Assembly (NCBI GenBank): GCA_000969725.1
Contig: JXSR01S073101.1
Direction: 5' to 3' (one strand)
Length of the DNA stretch: 38,550 nucleotides
Source: Ophiothrix spiculata
Taxonomy: Eukaryota > Echinodermata > Ophiuroidea > Amphilepidida > Ophiotrichidae
Each line of letters begins with the position of its first letter. The first letter of the stretch is position 1. The notes under the pieces are model-generated. The model was not told the DNA's origin, did not search any database, and saw only the letters and a program-made list of their open reading frames with translations. The translations under genes and the position numbers were made by a program. Below are positions 28,979 to 38,550 of this stretch, piece by piece.

Positions 28979-29105
28979 GGCCCAAATTCATGAAACCCTG
29001 CTAACTCTAGTTGGCAACTAACCTATTGTATACCTGTCAAAATTTGACAAGCAGACAAAGAGTTAGCAGCCAACTAGAGTTAGCAGGGTTTCATGAATTT
29101 GGGCC
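28979..29105. mobile_element. Short GGCCCAAATTC-ended MITE, CTG target duplication
   Basis: 127 bp. GGCCCAAATTCATGAAACCC, followed by TGCTAACTCTAGTTGGC, is perfectly inverted at the right. Flanked by CTG at 28976-28978 and 29106-29108. Sister units read TCAGTCTGGTCCTGAAG with no element (for example at about 29641), which gives the empty site. Confidence 0.88.
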
Positions 29106-29172
29106 CTGGTCCTGAAGCTAGGTGCATCAGTTCGTCTGGTTTGTATAACAAAAACACGACTCACATTGCGTA

Positions 29173-29535
29173 CAGGGTGTCCCAGAATAAACCTTACAAT
29201 CTTTGAGTGTAATTTTCTTGAGTCTTTTGATACCGTTTGTTTCATTTCAATCGGTAATGTACAACAAAAGTTATGCTTTGTCAAATGTTTGGGTGTAAAA
29301 TTTTCTAAACAATTACTTTGAAGCTAATAATCATGAAATTGGACCAGACAAAAATCCATCTAAATATTTGATAAAACATAACTTTTGTTCTACACTACCG
29401 ATTGGAATGAAAGAAACGGTATCTAAAAGTTTATTTCATGGGCTATAAAATACAATCTTTACATACTTTCTGACTATCCGTTAAACTAAAGACAATTGCA
29501 CGCAAAGATTGTAAGGCTTATTCTGGGACACATTG
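29173..29535. mobile_element. Mariner-like MITE B, internally shorter relative of MITE A
   Basis: Ends CAGGGTGTCCCAGAATAAAC and, from the right, CAATGTGTCCCAGAATAAGC. TA flanks at 29171-29172 and 29536-29537. It shares TTCATTTCAATCGGTAATGT and AAAATCCA..AAACATAACTTTTGTT with MITE A. Its left flank is an internal site of the tandem unit, while its right flank is the unit start. Confidence 0.82.
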
Positions 29536-29962
29536 TATGCATTGCAAATGCATTAGAATGAATTGGGACTGAGTCTTTACCTTTTTCATTTGTCCATTTT
29601 GACAAGATCCATGACCTCAATTTCATGAGCATTTGATTCATCAGTCTGGTCCTGAAGCTAGGTGCATCAGTTCGTCTGGTTTGTATGTCAAAAAACACGA
29701 CTCACATTGCGTATAATGTCATTGACAGTAAGCCGCTAGGTATATACATAAAGAGAAACATCGTAGATATGAGTCTAACAAAATGAAGCGCTCTTTCGCC
29801 TATCAGAAATCACGAAAGGGTCATCTTAGCTGTAGTTAAATTTTTAAATGTATTGATTTTTTTCTATAACCTTTTCCGTGGCGAAAGCCTTAACAGGGTG
29901 ATTTTTTTAAAAAGATAAATACAAGTTAGTCAAAATGTAGTCGACCGAGATCCATGACTGTA

Positions 29963-30072
29963 CGAGAAGAAGAAGAAAAGGAAGAAGAAGAAGAAAAAGA
30001 AGAAGAAGAAGAAGAAGAAGAAGAAGAAGAAGAAGAAGAAGAAGAAGAAGAAAAAAGAAGAAGAGGAAGAAA
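29963..30072. repeat. GAA microsatellite in unit U2
   Basis: About 110 bp of GAA with AAAG interruptions. The Leu-rich antisense frame is an artefact. Confidence 0.95.
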
Positions 30073-30684
30073 ACAAAAACATGGATAAAATAACCTTTCA
30101 AAAAAATCTTACGCTCATGTCACCTGAAAATATTTTTTTTCTCGAAATTATGGTGTGAAAGAACACTGTTTCAAATTTCTCTGCCTCTATAGATCATGAA
30201 TAACATTCTACCCCTTTTATGACGGGTTTTCAATAAGTTCGTTGCATGAGGTAGTATACAAATAAAACATGATAGTAAGTAGTGAAAATCGCCAATGCAT
30301 TGGAAACAATTGGGACTGAGTCTTTACCTTTTTCATTTGTCTATTTTGACAAGATCCATGACCTCAATTTCATGAACATTTGATTTATCAGTCTGGTCCT
30401 GAAGCTAGGTGCATCAGTTCGTCTGGTTTGTATGTCAAAAACACGACTCACATTGCGTAGAATGTCATTGATACTAAGCCGCTAGTGATATACATAAAGA
30501 GAAACATCGTAGATATAAGTCTGACAAAATGAAGCGCTCTATCGCCTATCACAAATCACAAAAGGGTCATCTAAGCTGTAGTTTAATTTTTAAATGCGGT
30601 GATTTTTATCTATAACCTTTTCCAGCTTGAAAGATAAATATAAGTTAGTCAAAATGTAGTTGATCAAGATTCATGACTGTACAA

Positions 30685-30716
30685 GTAGAAGAAGAAGAAA
30701 AAGAAGAAGAAGAAGT
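30685..30716. repeat. Short GAA microsatellite in unit U3
   Basis: About 30 bp at the same position in the unit as the arrays in U2 and U4. Unit sequence after it is replaced by the TTAA-element fragment. Confidence 0.9.
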
Positions 30717-31211
30717 AAATTTTTGTAAATCTGGCGATATTTTGGGAAAATATGTACTTTTTGAAATGCCTATATCTCAAAAACTAGCACGGTGACTTAT
30801 TTTTTATTTTAAATCTTAGATACATTGAGTATGCATCGCAAATGCATTGAATCAATCGGGACTGAGTCTTTACCCTTTTCATTTGTCCATTTTGACAAGA
30901 TCCATGACCTCAATTTCATGAGACTTTGATTTATCAGTCTGTTTCTGAAGCTAGGTGCATCAGTTCGTCTGGTTTGTATGTCAAAAATGAGACTCACATT
31001 GCGTATAATGTCATTGACACTAAGCAGATTAAGCCGTTAGTAAAATACATAAAGAGAAACATCGTAGATATAAGTCTAACAAAATGAAGCGCTCTATCGC
31101 CTATCACAAATCCCAAAAGGGTCATCTTAGCTGTCGTTTATTTTTTATGATTTTTATGATGTTTATCTATAACCTTTTCCAGCTTAAAAGATAAATACAA
31201 GTTAGTCAAAA

Positions 31212-31377
31212 TGAAGAAGAAGAAGAAGAAGATAAGAAGAAGACAAGAAGAAGAAAAAAAAAGAAGAAGAAAAAGAAAACGAAAAAGAAGAAGAAGAAGA
31301 TGAAGAAGAAGAAGAAGGAGACAAGAAGAAGAAGAAGACGAAGAAGATGAAGGAGAAAAAGAAGAAGAAAAAGGAAG

Positions 31378-31409
<32 letters not shown>

Positions 31410-31418
31410 GAAGAAGAA
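31212..31418. repeat. Long GAA microsatellite in unit U4
   Basis: About 207 bp of GAA with GAC, GAT and AAAG interruptions. The Ser/Phe-rich antisense frame is an artefact. Confidence 0.95.
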
Positions 31419-31620
31419 TGGATAAAATAACCTTTCAAAAATCTTACGCTTATGTCATCTTAAAAGCTTTTTTTTCTCGAAATCATGGTGTGAAAGTACT
31501 CTGTTCAAAAATTATCTGACTCTATATATCATGAATAACATTCCACCTCTTATGTGACGGGTGTTCGATAAGTTCGTTGCACGAGGTAGTATACAAATAA
31601 AACATTATATAGAAGGAAGT

Positions 31621-32194
31621 TGTGAAAATTACTGATTCCGAGGCATCCAACACCGAGGGATCAGGAATTTTCAATACTAGAAAATAACCATGTTGTATTT
31701 GTTTTAATATACCTCATAAACATTTCACTGACTGTGGTGTTAACACATCAAAAATCACCCACAAAGGTCCATTCTTCTCGGTCACCGTATGATTCCTTAC
31801 TGATAAGTGATATGATTATAGGGTGTAATAAAAAGGGTGCGGTAGCTTTTCAACCCCTGTAGGACAATATTTCATTTCTATATACACCCGGTATATACAT
31901 AAACACTATAGCTTATTTCCCTCAACCACGGGCTACGAATTTATTGAACAGCCATCCAATGACATTTGCATTCCGGAAATGCATTCAGTTATACAAACAC
32001 ATCAAAACACCTGATCTTTTTCCAAAACATGCGCATATTGAATTACACGACATTTATGTTTGTATAATGGAATTGATGTTTGTTGAAAATGATTGAACAT
32101 TCGATCAAACCATATGAAAAACACATTTGTTATATATCAGATTCTTCTCTCTATATATATTATACAGCATAATTTTATTACATATATGCAGAGA
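31621..32194. other. Nothing recognised
   Basis: AT-rich DNA after the tandem array. No conserved frames seen. Confidence 0.4.
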
Positions 32195-32390
32195 AAAGGG
32201 TAACTCCATTCAGGAGGTGACACGTAGGATCAAAGGACCAATATTTTCAATCTCACCAATGTACTCTAAATTTTTTACAGTTCCGTGTGCTCTCACACCC
32301 ATTGTATTTGTCTCTTACCGATTCTCAAATTTCTTTCATCGAATGCCAACAATCATCCCTGACCTACTTTGATCTGACATAGTCTTATCT
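32195..32390. repeat. Second copy of the TCTCACCGAATGCC-type repeat
   Basis: GGAGGTGACACGTAGGATCAAA and later TGCTCTCAC..CATTGTATTTG and ATCGAATGCCAACAATCAT correspond to the block at 15690-15990, without the C/G homopolymer head. The plus-strand frame at 32127-32372 is a repeat product. Confidence 0.6.
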
Positions 32391-32984
32391 GACATATATA
32401 GTATTTTATTTGATCATAAAGCTATAACATCATTTTAAAATTCATGGTAACATGAAAGATCGGTCTCCAGTACCAATTTGTGTAATAACTAATCATTTAT
32501 CTCACCTTTTCAATTTAAATGTTCAGGCTCTTCGTATTTTTTGCGCGAAAAATGTATTATAACTTTCGCATCGCATAATCAGGGCTCGCTGCACCTGAAT
32601 GAAATAGACTAAATTCTTCAGTGTCAGGCTAGGCGTGACTATTTTCTATCTCACGATCAATTGTTTGAAGAGCATACGTTTTAGAAGACGGTAGAATTAA
32701 TTTTCTTTCGCGCCACATGCAACCGATTGTTTCACCAATTAATATCCAGAATGAATATACGTGACAGAGCCTATAATGTTTTAGTGGTAAAATTAAACTG
32801 CTATAAAATCAGGCAACCACGACATTTTATTTACAAAGAATATTTGGGAACATATATAGGTTCCAAGAACTTTTTTTTCCGAAATCAGGTGATCCTAAAT
32901 CATGAGAAAAAAAACTGTGTCATATGTGTCAGATTATTAATTGAGGCAGGTGCGGAATATTCACCCAAAATCATGCTCTGATCG
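32391..32984. other. Nothing recognised
   Basis: AT-rich DNA. The 84-residue frame at 32727-32981 has no recognisable domain or splice context. Confidence 0.4.
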
Positions 32985-33330
32985 GTAATGGAGTAGTTAA
33001 GGATTACATTGATAATATATTTTGTTAACATATTGTCGATAAGTATATATAAATAATCCCCACTTGAGAGTTTACAATCCGTAACAATCCTGTTATGTTT
33101 ACACGAGCGACAGCAAATGCAAAAATGGCATGGCTACTTTGCATTTGTAGAAGACAATATCCAATCATATACTTTGATTGACAGGTGTCTTTGACGGTTT
33201 AGTTCAAATGTTTTGTAATTATTGCATAACAATGCATTTTGTAAGCTTTTGTAAAAGATGTTGATAACCGTTTACTAATTCTATTCACTGGATTTAATAA
33301 GTATATACTATATAAACCTTGAAGTATGCA
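32985..33330. repeat. Partial tandem repeat, period about 255 bp (copy 1)
   Basis: TATTTTGTTAACATATTGTCGATAAGTATATA, near 33020-33050, recurs in diverged form at about 33270-33305. Between them lie GTTTACACGAGCGAC, GAAGACAATATCCAATCATA and CATAACAATGCATTTTGTAA. The same blocks occur in the same cyclic order at 36990-37260. Confidence 0.65.
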
Positions 33331-35946
33331 ACAAGCAATCATACTCTGTTACAAGATCCAGAGCATATCCCTTGTATTCGACAACATTGTGAACTGGTGG
33401 TTTTGTATTATGTAAGAGACTATATAAAAATGATTGATTATGATTGATTAAGGTCTAATCACTGCGTACTGATATATATTTTACATGAATTCGTCATATT
33501 TTTTGTATTATTTGGGGCTAAATTTTTGCTAACACATAGCCAAACATTGTAAATAAAATCATTTGAATATTCGGCAAGATTTGGAACCTTGTTATGATTC
33601 GAGAAATACGGACTAATTTACTTCCTCGTATGGTCATATTGGTTTTTGTGCGTTAATCGGCTACGTGTTGCATACTTTAAGATTTTCAGAGTATAGACAA
33701 ATTCTCTAGACAGTTTGCTATCCATGACAATCCTTAACAAGTGTTTTTAACCTTTGACTACTCTAACCTACCATGCAATTATTGTCGACTCTCATCAGTA
33801 TACCAATCTAGGCTAGAATTTTCCCTGATTGACTAAAGCCGTCATTACCATTCCATTTCAGTCAATATCTTACTGTTTTGATTCCTCGTCCTTTATCATG
33901 TATGTTGTTAAATCATCCTTCCACCTTTTGGATAAGAAGGGCACATATGTGATCCCTCACCCCGAAAGGGGGGACTTTGCAGATGATATCAATTTTGAGG
34001 TTATCATATCATCTGTTACAACATTTTCTAAGCTTTAAAATGACACCTTATTTGTCGAAATTGATCAAGGCGTTCATATTTTACAACAGAAATTCTTTTT
34101 GTTTTCTTTATTTTTTGCTACCTATTTTCACCAGTATCTCGCAGAGTCCCCATTTTCGGTGTGAGTCATCACATATAAGAAATAAGCGTGAATTGATAAA
34201 AGCACCAGATCATAAATAAAGAAATAAAATAACAAATATATGTTGAAATATAAAGCAGACATGACCACTTTTATTGATTACACCTGTTTTTCATTCATTC
34301 TAATAAAATTTATACATAATTAACATTTGTTTATGAGAATGTACGTATGTACAATACCATTTTGTCTTTGTCAACTCAGTGTTTTATTTTCTTGATAATT
34401 TCTACTATGGATCATGATTTCAAGACTTACGTCAAAACAAAATTTTACATTTTGTTTGTTTTACTTTTCCAGAAGAAAAAAGAAAGAAAACCTATTATTC
34501 AGGCCTTATGTTTCTACGAACCTGACATTTAGTTTAATTATCACGATTTTAGTGAATTTGTGCAATAATATATTTTATTAAATTCTAATTTTTGCAATTT
34601 GCATTTAGCTGGAATACTTAATTATGAAATGCTTCAATCATTAAAATCAATATTATTCTATTTCAAATGCAAGGTACATGATAACGAACCTATGACCTCT
34701 TAACACTTAAGTAACCAGGGTGTTTGGTATTACCCAGCCGTCAGAGCCCAAGGGAACCACACACCCCTAATATTTTAGAATGAAACACCCTATGAAACTT
34801 GGTTTTGCGTTTTTATGAAGCGGGAAAAAACATTAGGGGGTTGCAACAACCCCCCCCCCCCCTTCGGAGAATAAGGGTTAATACATAAACACTTATAAGA
34901 TTAAATTATGTTCTTGTGGTAATAAGAATGTCTTCGTGGCAACAACAATGAGGCGTTGGACTATCGAACCAAATGTCCCGCATTGGAAATTCAGATAGGT
35001 CCAAAGGTAAATTTGTTTATGTATAAATGTCATTAATATGAAACCATTCTAGACATCCACTCCTTAAAAAGAGGTGAAATTGCATTCCTTTTTCCTAAAT
35101 TTTAATTAAATAAAAACAAAACTTGTGTTTCAACAATTACGTAGGGAAAACATGCTAATATCATCATGTTCTTACTTAATATAAATGAGTGTATCAAGGC
35201 AGATCATTTTTGAGTAAATATGTAAAATAATTAGGAGTAATGCTCATTACAATTACTTAAGTTACCCGAACTTAAATAAACTTATTACTGCTACCTTTAA
35301 ATAGTGTAATTATTCAATAAAAGCAAGTGTTACCTGTTACACTTAATTTTGTTGATGTATCACGAACTCATGATAAAAACGTATGTTAAATCTGTTACAT
35401 TTTATTCTAAATTTATTACAGTTTAATGTGTTCAGCAGTTGTTGCAGTGCGATTTGAAAGTCATCATTTATGAACTTTATAAAGAAGCCACCGTGAATAA
35501 AATGATAATACTAAGAACTTCTGTAGCGATTTTTTATTTGTTTCACGTTTTTACAGTAAAAGAACATGCAATTTGCTTGGTTTATACGAATAGTAAGTGT
35601 TTGTCTCGATTGAATCTAAAACCATCTCAATCTCCTACTCTGGAATTGACAGTTTATGTAAATAGTTATAAACAAATGCTAGCAGTCTTGTTCCTTGTTT
35701 GCATTCATGCTCAGTTGAGACAAAACCGTGCAGAAATCCTGAAGAAATCGTATCCTCTGTTCGACATACAAGTATCATCTCGCATTTTGTTCTTAGTAAT
35801 GTAGCAATGTAAAGGTACATAAGTGAATTTCGGAAAAGACAACAAGCCTTATCCCTAAGCTTAATGTTACATTTAACCTTTATGCTAATTACTTACAGAC
35901 CTTTACAAATATTTGAAGACCTAGAACTTTCCCATTAGGAATTATA
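33331..35946. other. Long stretch without a supported gene
   Basis: AT-rich. It includes a run of 13 C at 34850-34862 and a small hairpin near 33958-33975 (CACCCCGAAAGGGGGG). The longest frame (35439-35804, 121 codons) has an internal hydrophobic stretch resembling a signal sequence, but no family match and no splice context. Confidence 0.45.
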
Positions 35947-36353
35947 TATGACCCGTCATATCGAAAGGTACCTCATCTGAAAGATTATAAATTAAGCTTT
36001 AAAATGAAACCTTACTTTTGGTTATTTGATGTTCGATTGCAAAGTTACATCCAAATTGGTAAAAGGCATCGGGCTGATTCAGAAAAACTATAGTTCTGAG
36101 AAAATCGAGTTTAAAGCTTCTGTACTAGTAAAACTTGAATGGAGAAAGGAATTTTTATCCCGATTTTTATATCATTTGTCTTTTGGATGTTGAAACCATA
36201 TAAATATGATAGAATACACTTCAAATGTAACGTTTTTGATGAAATTAGAAATTAGACTTTTGTAATTAATAATGACTATGCTAAGTATCAATGGCCCGTA
36301 TCTCGTAATTTACTATGCCAAACTTAAGGTACCTTTCGATATGACGGGGCACA
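35947..36353 (+). mobile_element. TGTGACCCGTC-family MITE, complete
   Basis: Left end TATGACCCGTCATATCGAAA; right end reads inward TGTGCCCCGTCATATCGAAA, then AGGTACCTTAAG. Same orientation and interior as 11654-12100. TA flanks. Confidence 0.85.
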
Positions 36354-36589
36354 TATATATTTAATACACTGTGTAGTAACTAACACATACGTACTTTCAC
36401 ATGAAAGGAGGACTCTTTAAAATTACATTTAGTCTTTGACATTTTCCCCGATTCCGTGTTTTGTTTCTTTTTTGCTTCATTGTTTTGATGTAGGTTTTCA
36501 AATGTTTATGACTCAAAAACTGTTTTGGTGGAGTTGGGGGCTTTCTTTTTATTCTGATGGTAAATTAATTATCTTCGTTTTAGATTTAA

Positions 36590-36965
36590 GAGTGAACATA
36601 TCACTCCTTCCTGGATTGAATTTCGTTACACTCAAAAAGAGTGAAATTAATTGCTCTCTTGTCAAATGAATACACGTATATACATTTTCACTCAAAAAGA
36701 GTGAAAAGTCACTCATTTATAGTGTTGTGCATTGCTCTTTAAAAGAATAACCTCCAATCTTTCAACGATTAACATTCATGCCACTCATTTTAGCATGTTT
36801 AGAATGAGTAGCTTTTATATTAGGTATAATTTACATTTTGAAAAGAGTGATATTAGCAACATCTTTAAAAATGTGAATTTAACTCTTGCTAAGAGTGAAA
36901 CATACTCTAAGACAATTCTTTTTTTCGTGTAAGGTGAACAAAAAGGCACTTCAAGATAGAGTGAC
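36590..36965. repeat. GAGTGAA word region related to the 2794-3505 element
   Basis: AAGAGTGAA, CTCAAAAAGAGTGAAA, TTTCACTC and TAAGAGTGAAACATACTCT recur in both orientations. CACT termini were not found, so this is a decayed or partial relative. Confidence 0.6.
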
Positions 36966-36989
36966 ATGTTAACCCTTTCTATTCAATTA

Positions 36990-37260
36990 GCTAGTTTTAA
37001 TGTTCTGTCCGTGCATAACAATGCATTTTGTAATCCGTAGAAAAATATTTTGTTAACCAATTACTTATTCTATTCACTGGAGTCAATAAGTATAGATAAT
37101 CCCCCCTTGCAATCTTTAACAATCCTTTTGTGTTTACACGATAAGAAGCACAACTAAAAACCTATAAACATTTTTACTTTAGTTGAAGACAATAGCCTAT
37201 ACTACACTTTGATTGAAAGGCCTCTTTTGTTCGGTATAATTAATTCGATACTTCTTTTGT
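36990..37260. repeat. Copy 2 of the 255 bp-period repeat
   Basis: GCATAACAATGCATTTTGTA, ACTTATTCTATTCACTGGAG, AATAAGTATAGATAATCCCC, GTGTTTACACGA and TTGAAGACAATAGCC match 33030-33330 in cyclic order. Confidence 0.65.
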
Positions 37261-37602
37261 TATTTACGATTTAGTTTACAAAATCCTTTGTCATTTAATG
37301 AGATAACTTACGGCAAACTTGAACAGGCTAATTGTTCCAAAATACGGATTGTGTGGAATCAAAAATAACACAATTTGAAATAAAGCATACTTATCACATT
37401 GTTATATATATCACAAGTTTCAAATCCATAGATGGCATTACCTGATAAAAGCTAAATGCTCGAAGGCAATATGTCTGTTGTATGTAATGAATTCATGTTA
37501 TATCTGGAGCATTTCAAATGTTCTCAGCAAAGGATTTTCCCGGAATGTTTTCAAGCAAGTTTTCAGGCATGAGATTTAACAGCCTTATCTCACCATTATT
37601 AT
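37261..37602. other. Nothing recognised
   Basis: AT-rich spacer before the fold-back element. Confidence 0.4.
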
Positions 37603-38212
37603 GGGCACAGTTAACCCCTAATTTTCAGAATTTTTTTATGCTTTGTAACTCATCAACCGATAAGTAAATCCATATATATAGAAGTATACATTTCTAGGTG
37701 TGGATATGCATGTAGACGATGCTGGTTTGGTTAGTTTTGGACCAAAATGTATGATTTTGGACACAAAAAAAGCTTTGTTCTTGGATTACTATATTTATAA
37801 ACAACCTAACTAAATTTTGAAAAATAAAAGTTGGACCTCGAATGCTTTTTAGAATTGGCCCAAAATGATTCTTTTTGTCATTCTATCGTAGGCCTATTTT
37901 TGGCAATATTTCAAAAAGTAAGTCAAAAATCAAACATTTGAGAAATGCGTGTTTCTAGATTCTTAAAAGCATTCGAGGTCCAACTTTTATTTTTTCAAAA
38001 TTCAGTTAGGTTGTTTATAAATATAGTGGTCCAAGAACAAGGGTTTTTTGGACCTTGGTCCAGAATCATACATTTTGGTCCAACACTAACCTAACCCCAT
38101 CTTCTACATGCAAATCAACACCTATAAATGTATACTTTTATATGGATTTACTTATCGGTTGCTAAGTTGCAAAGCATTATGTATTTCTGAAAATGAGGGG
38201 TTATCTGTGCCC
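37603..38212. mobile_element. Large fold-back element, arms of about 250 bp
   Basis: GGGCACAGTTAACCCCTAAT at the left and GGGCACAGATAACCCCTCAT read from the right. Pairing continues with small gaps for about 250 bp per arm (37603-37853 and 37962-38212), up to AAAAGTTGGACCTCGAATGC near the centre. The spacer is about 108 bp. TTA lies next to each end (with one extra T on the left), suggesting a three-base duplication. No coding frame. Confidence 0.88.
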
Positions 38213-38550
38213 TTAAGCATCGTACCAATATTCAATAAGCACTTTCCGTAACACAAAACACCAGGCAGGGATATTACTACATTCCGACCTGTTAAGTTTC
38301 ATCAAAGTGTTTTAGAATCTCGTTAACCCCTCTAAAAAGCGGTAAAAATTTCTTTTAAATTCTTATAAAATGTGGACTCTGTCCCCGGGCCTCAGCACAA
38401 CTCAGGAAATGCGTGAACAAAATGGAAAGCTCCTTTCAAGGTTGATTTCTTTGATGATAAACTTTGGGTCAGAGAAGGAGAACATAAAACTCCTGAAAGT
38501 TCCGATATATTTGCGACAATTTCTACTGTTTATCATGTTTATACTAGTAG
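38213..38550. other. Nothing recognised up to the window end
   Basis: Slightly less AT-rich. A short open stretch on each strand, none recognisable. Confidence 0.4.

Larger units (their letters stand above)
27810..31620. repeat. Tandem array of diverged units of about 600-750 bp
   Basis: The unit starts near GCATTGCAAATGCATTAGAA and runs through GACTGAGTCTTTACC, CAAGATCCATGACCTCAATT, GGTGCATCAGTTCGTCTGGT and GACTCACATTGCGTA. It then passes ATAAAGAGAAACATCGTAGA and AATGAAGCGCTC to a GAA microsatellite. U1 is 28866-29171 (cut off by a MITE), U2 29537-30285, U3 about 30289-30716, and U4 about 30832-31620. U2 and U4 share a tail (TTCGTTGCAYGAGGTAGTAT). The leader at 27810-27921 is repeated at 30717-30831, so the duplicated block includes part of the TTAA element. 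Antisense frames containing TRRTDAPSFR recur only because the unit recurs. Confidence 0.82.

Noticed and set aside
29486-30997. Recurrent minus-strand peptide with TRRTDAPSFR as a gene family
   Set aside because: It recurs because of the tandem DNA unit, and starts and ends differ between copies.
29907-31438. Leu-rich and Ser/Phe-rich frames
   Set aside because: Translations of GAA microsatellites read on the minus strand.
35439-35804. 121-codon frame with a signal-like hydrophobic stretch
   Set aside because: No recognisable family, AT-driven composition, no splice or promoter evidence. Kept only as a remark.

Overview
The window looks like AT-rich nuclear DNA from an animal, most likely a marine invertebrate. 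The evidence is a spliced metazoan-type gamma-butyrobetaine dioxygenase (BBOX1-like) gene, tRNA-derived short interspersed sequences, L2- and RTE-type LINEs, and a very dense load of small non-autonomous DNA transposons (MITEs). An echinoderm or hemichordate would fit, but the sequence alone does not fix the phylum. I see no bacterial operon, no CRISPR array, no rRNA and no recognisable LTR or virus-like element. One 50-base assembly gap lies at 17052-17101.

The only host gene I can support is the BBOX1-like gene on the minus strand (about 10496-16640). Four exons were found: the first, carrying the N-terminal zinc site; the second, carrying the HxD iron ligands; a third with an apparent one-base frame slip; and the last, carrying the distal iron-ligand His. 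The exon expected between the third and the last was not found, so the copy is either damaged or misassembled. Its introns hold two copies of one MITE in opposite orientation, a long fold-back element, a TTAA-flanked MITE and a C21G16-headed repeat.

Layout. 1-4950: a tandem duplication of about 1 kb riddled with MITEs, including a PIF/Harbinger-like element and a CACT-ended element, both with in-window empty sites. 4950-7500: simple repeats and MITEs. 7500-9770: an antisense RTE-type LINE split by a tandem dimer repeat and a CACT-ended element. 9770-16750: the BBOX1-like gene. 16750-19500: intergenic DNA with a G-rich repeat and a Harbinger-like MITE. 19500-22500: two tRNA-like sequences, a POU-octamer tandem repeat, and a 2.2 kb array of one word in both orientations that contains a tRNA-derived SINE. 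22700-23520: two TAA-flanked G-run elements. 24490-26875: an L2-type LINE with an intact RT core. 26900-31620: a mosaic of tandemly duplicated blocks, mariner-like MITEs and expanded GAA repeats. 31620-38550: mostly unannotated AT-rich DNA, with further MITEs and a 610 bp near-palindrome at 37603-38212.

The most interesting observation is a group of three elements (2794-3505, 4101-4945, 8907-9548). They share CACT-type inverted ends and two-base target duplications (TA, CA, CA). Each is filled with many copies, in both orientations, of its own family-specific short word, and that word continues directly from the terminal repeat. This matches the layout of CACTA/EnSpm subterminal transposase-binding arrays, but here it extends over most of the element around a small unique centre. 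Five insertions in the window can be polarised against empty copies of the same sequence.
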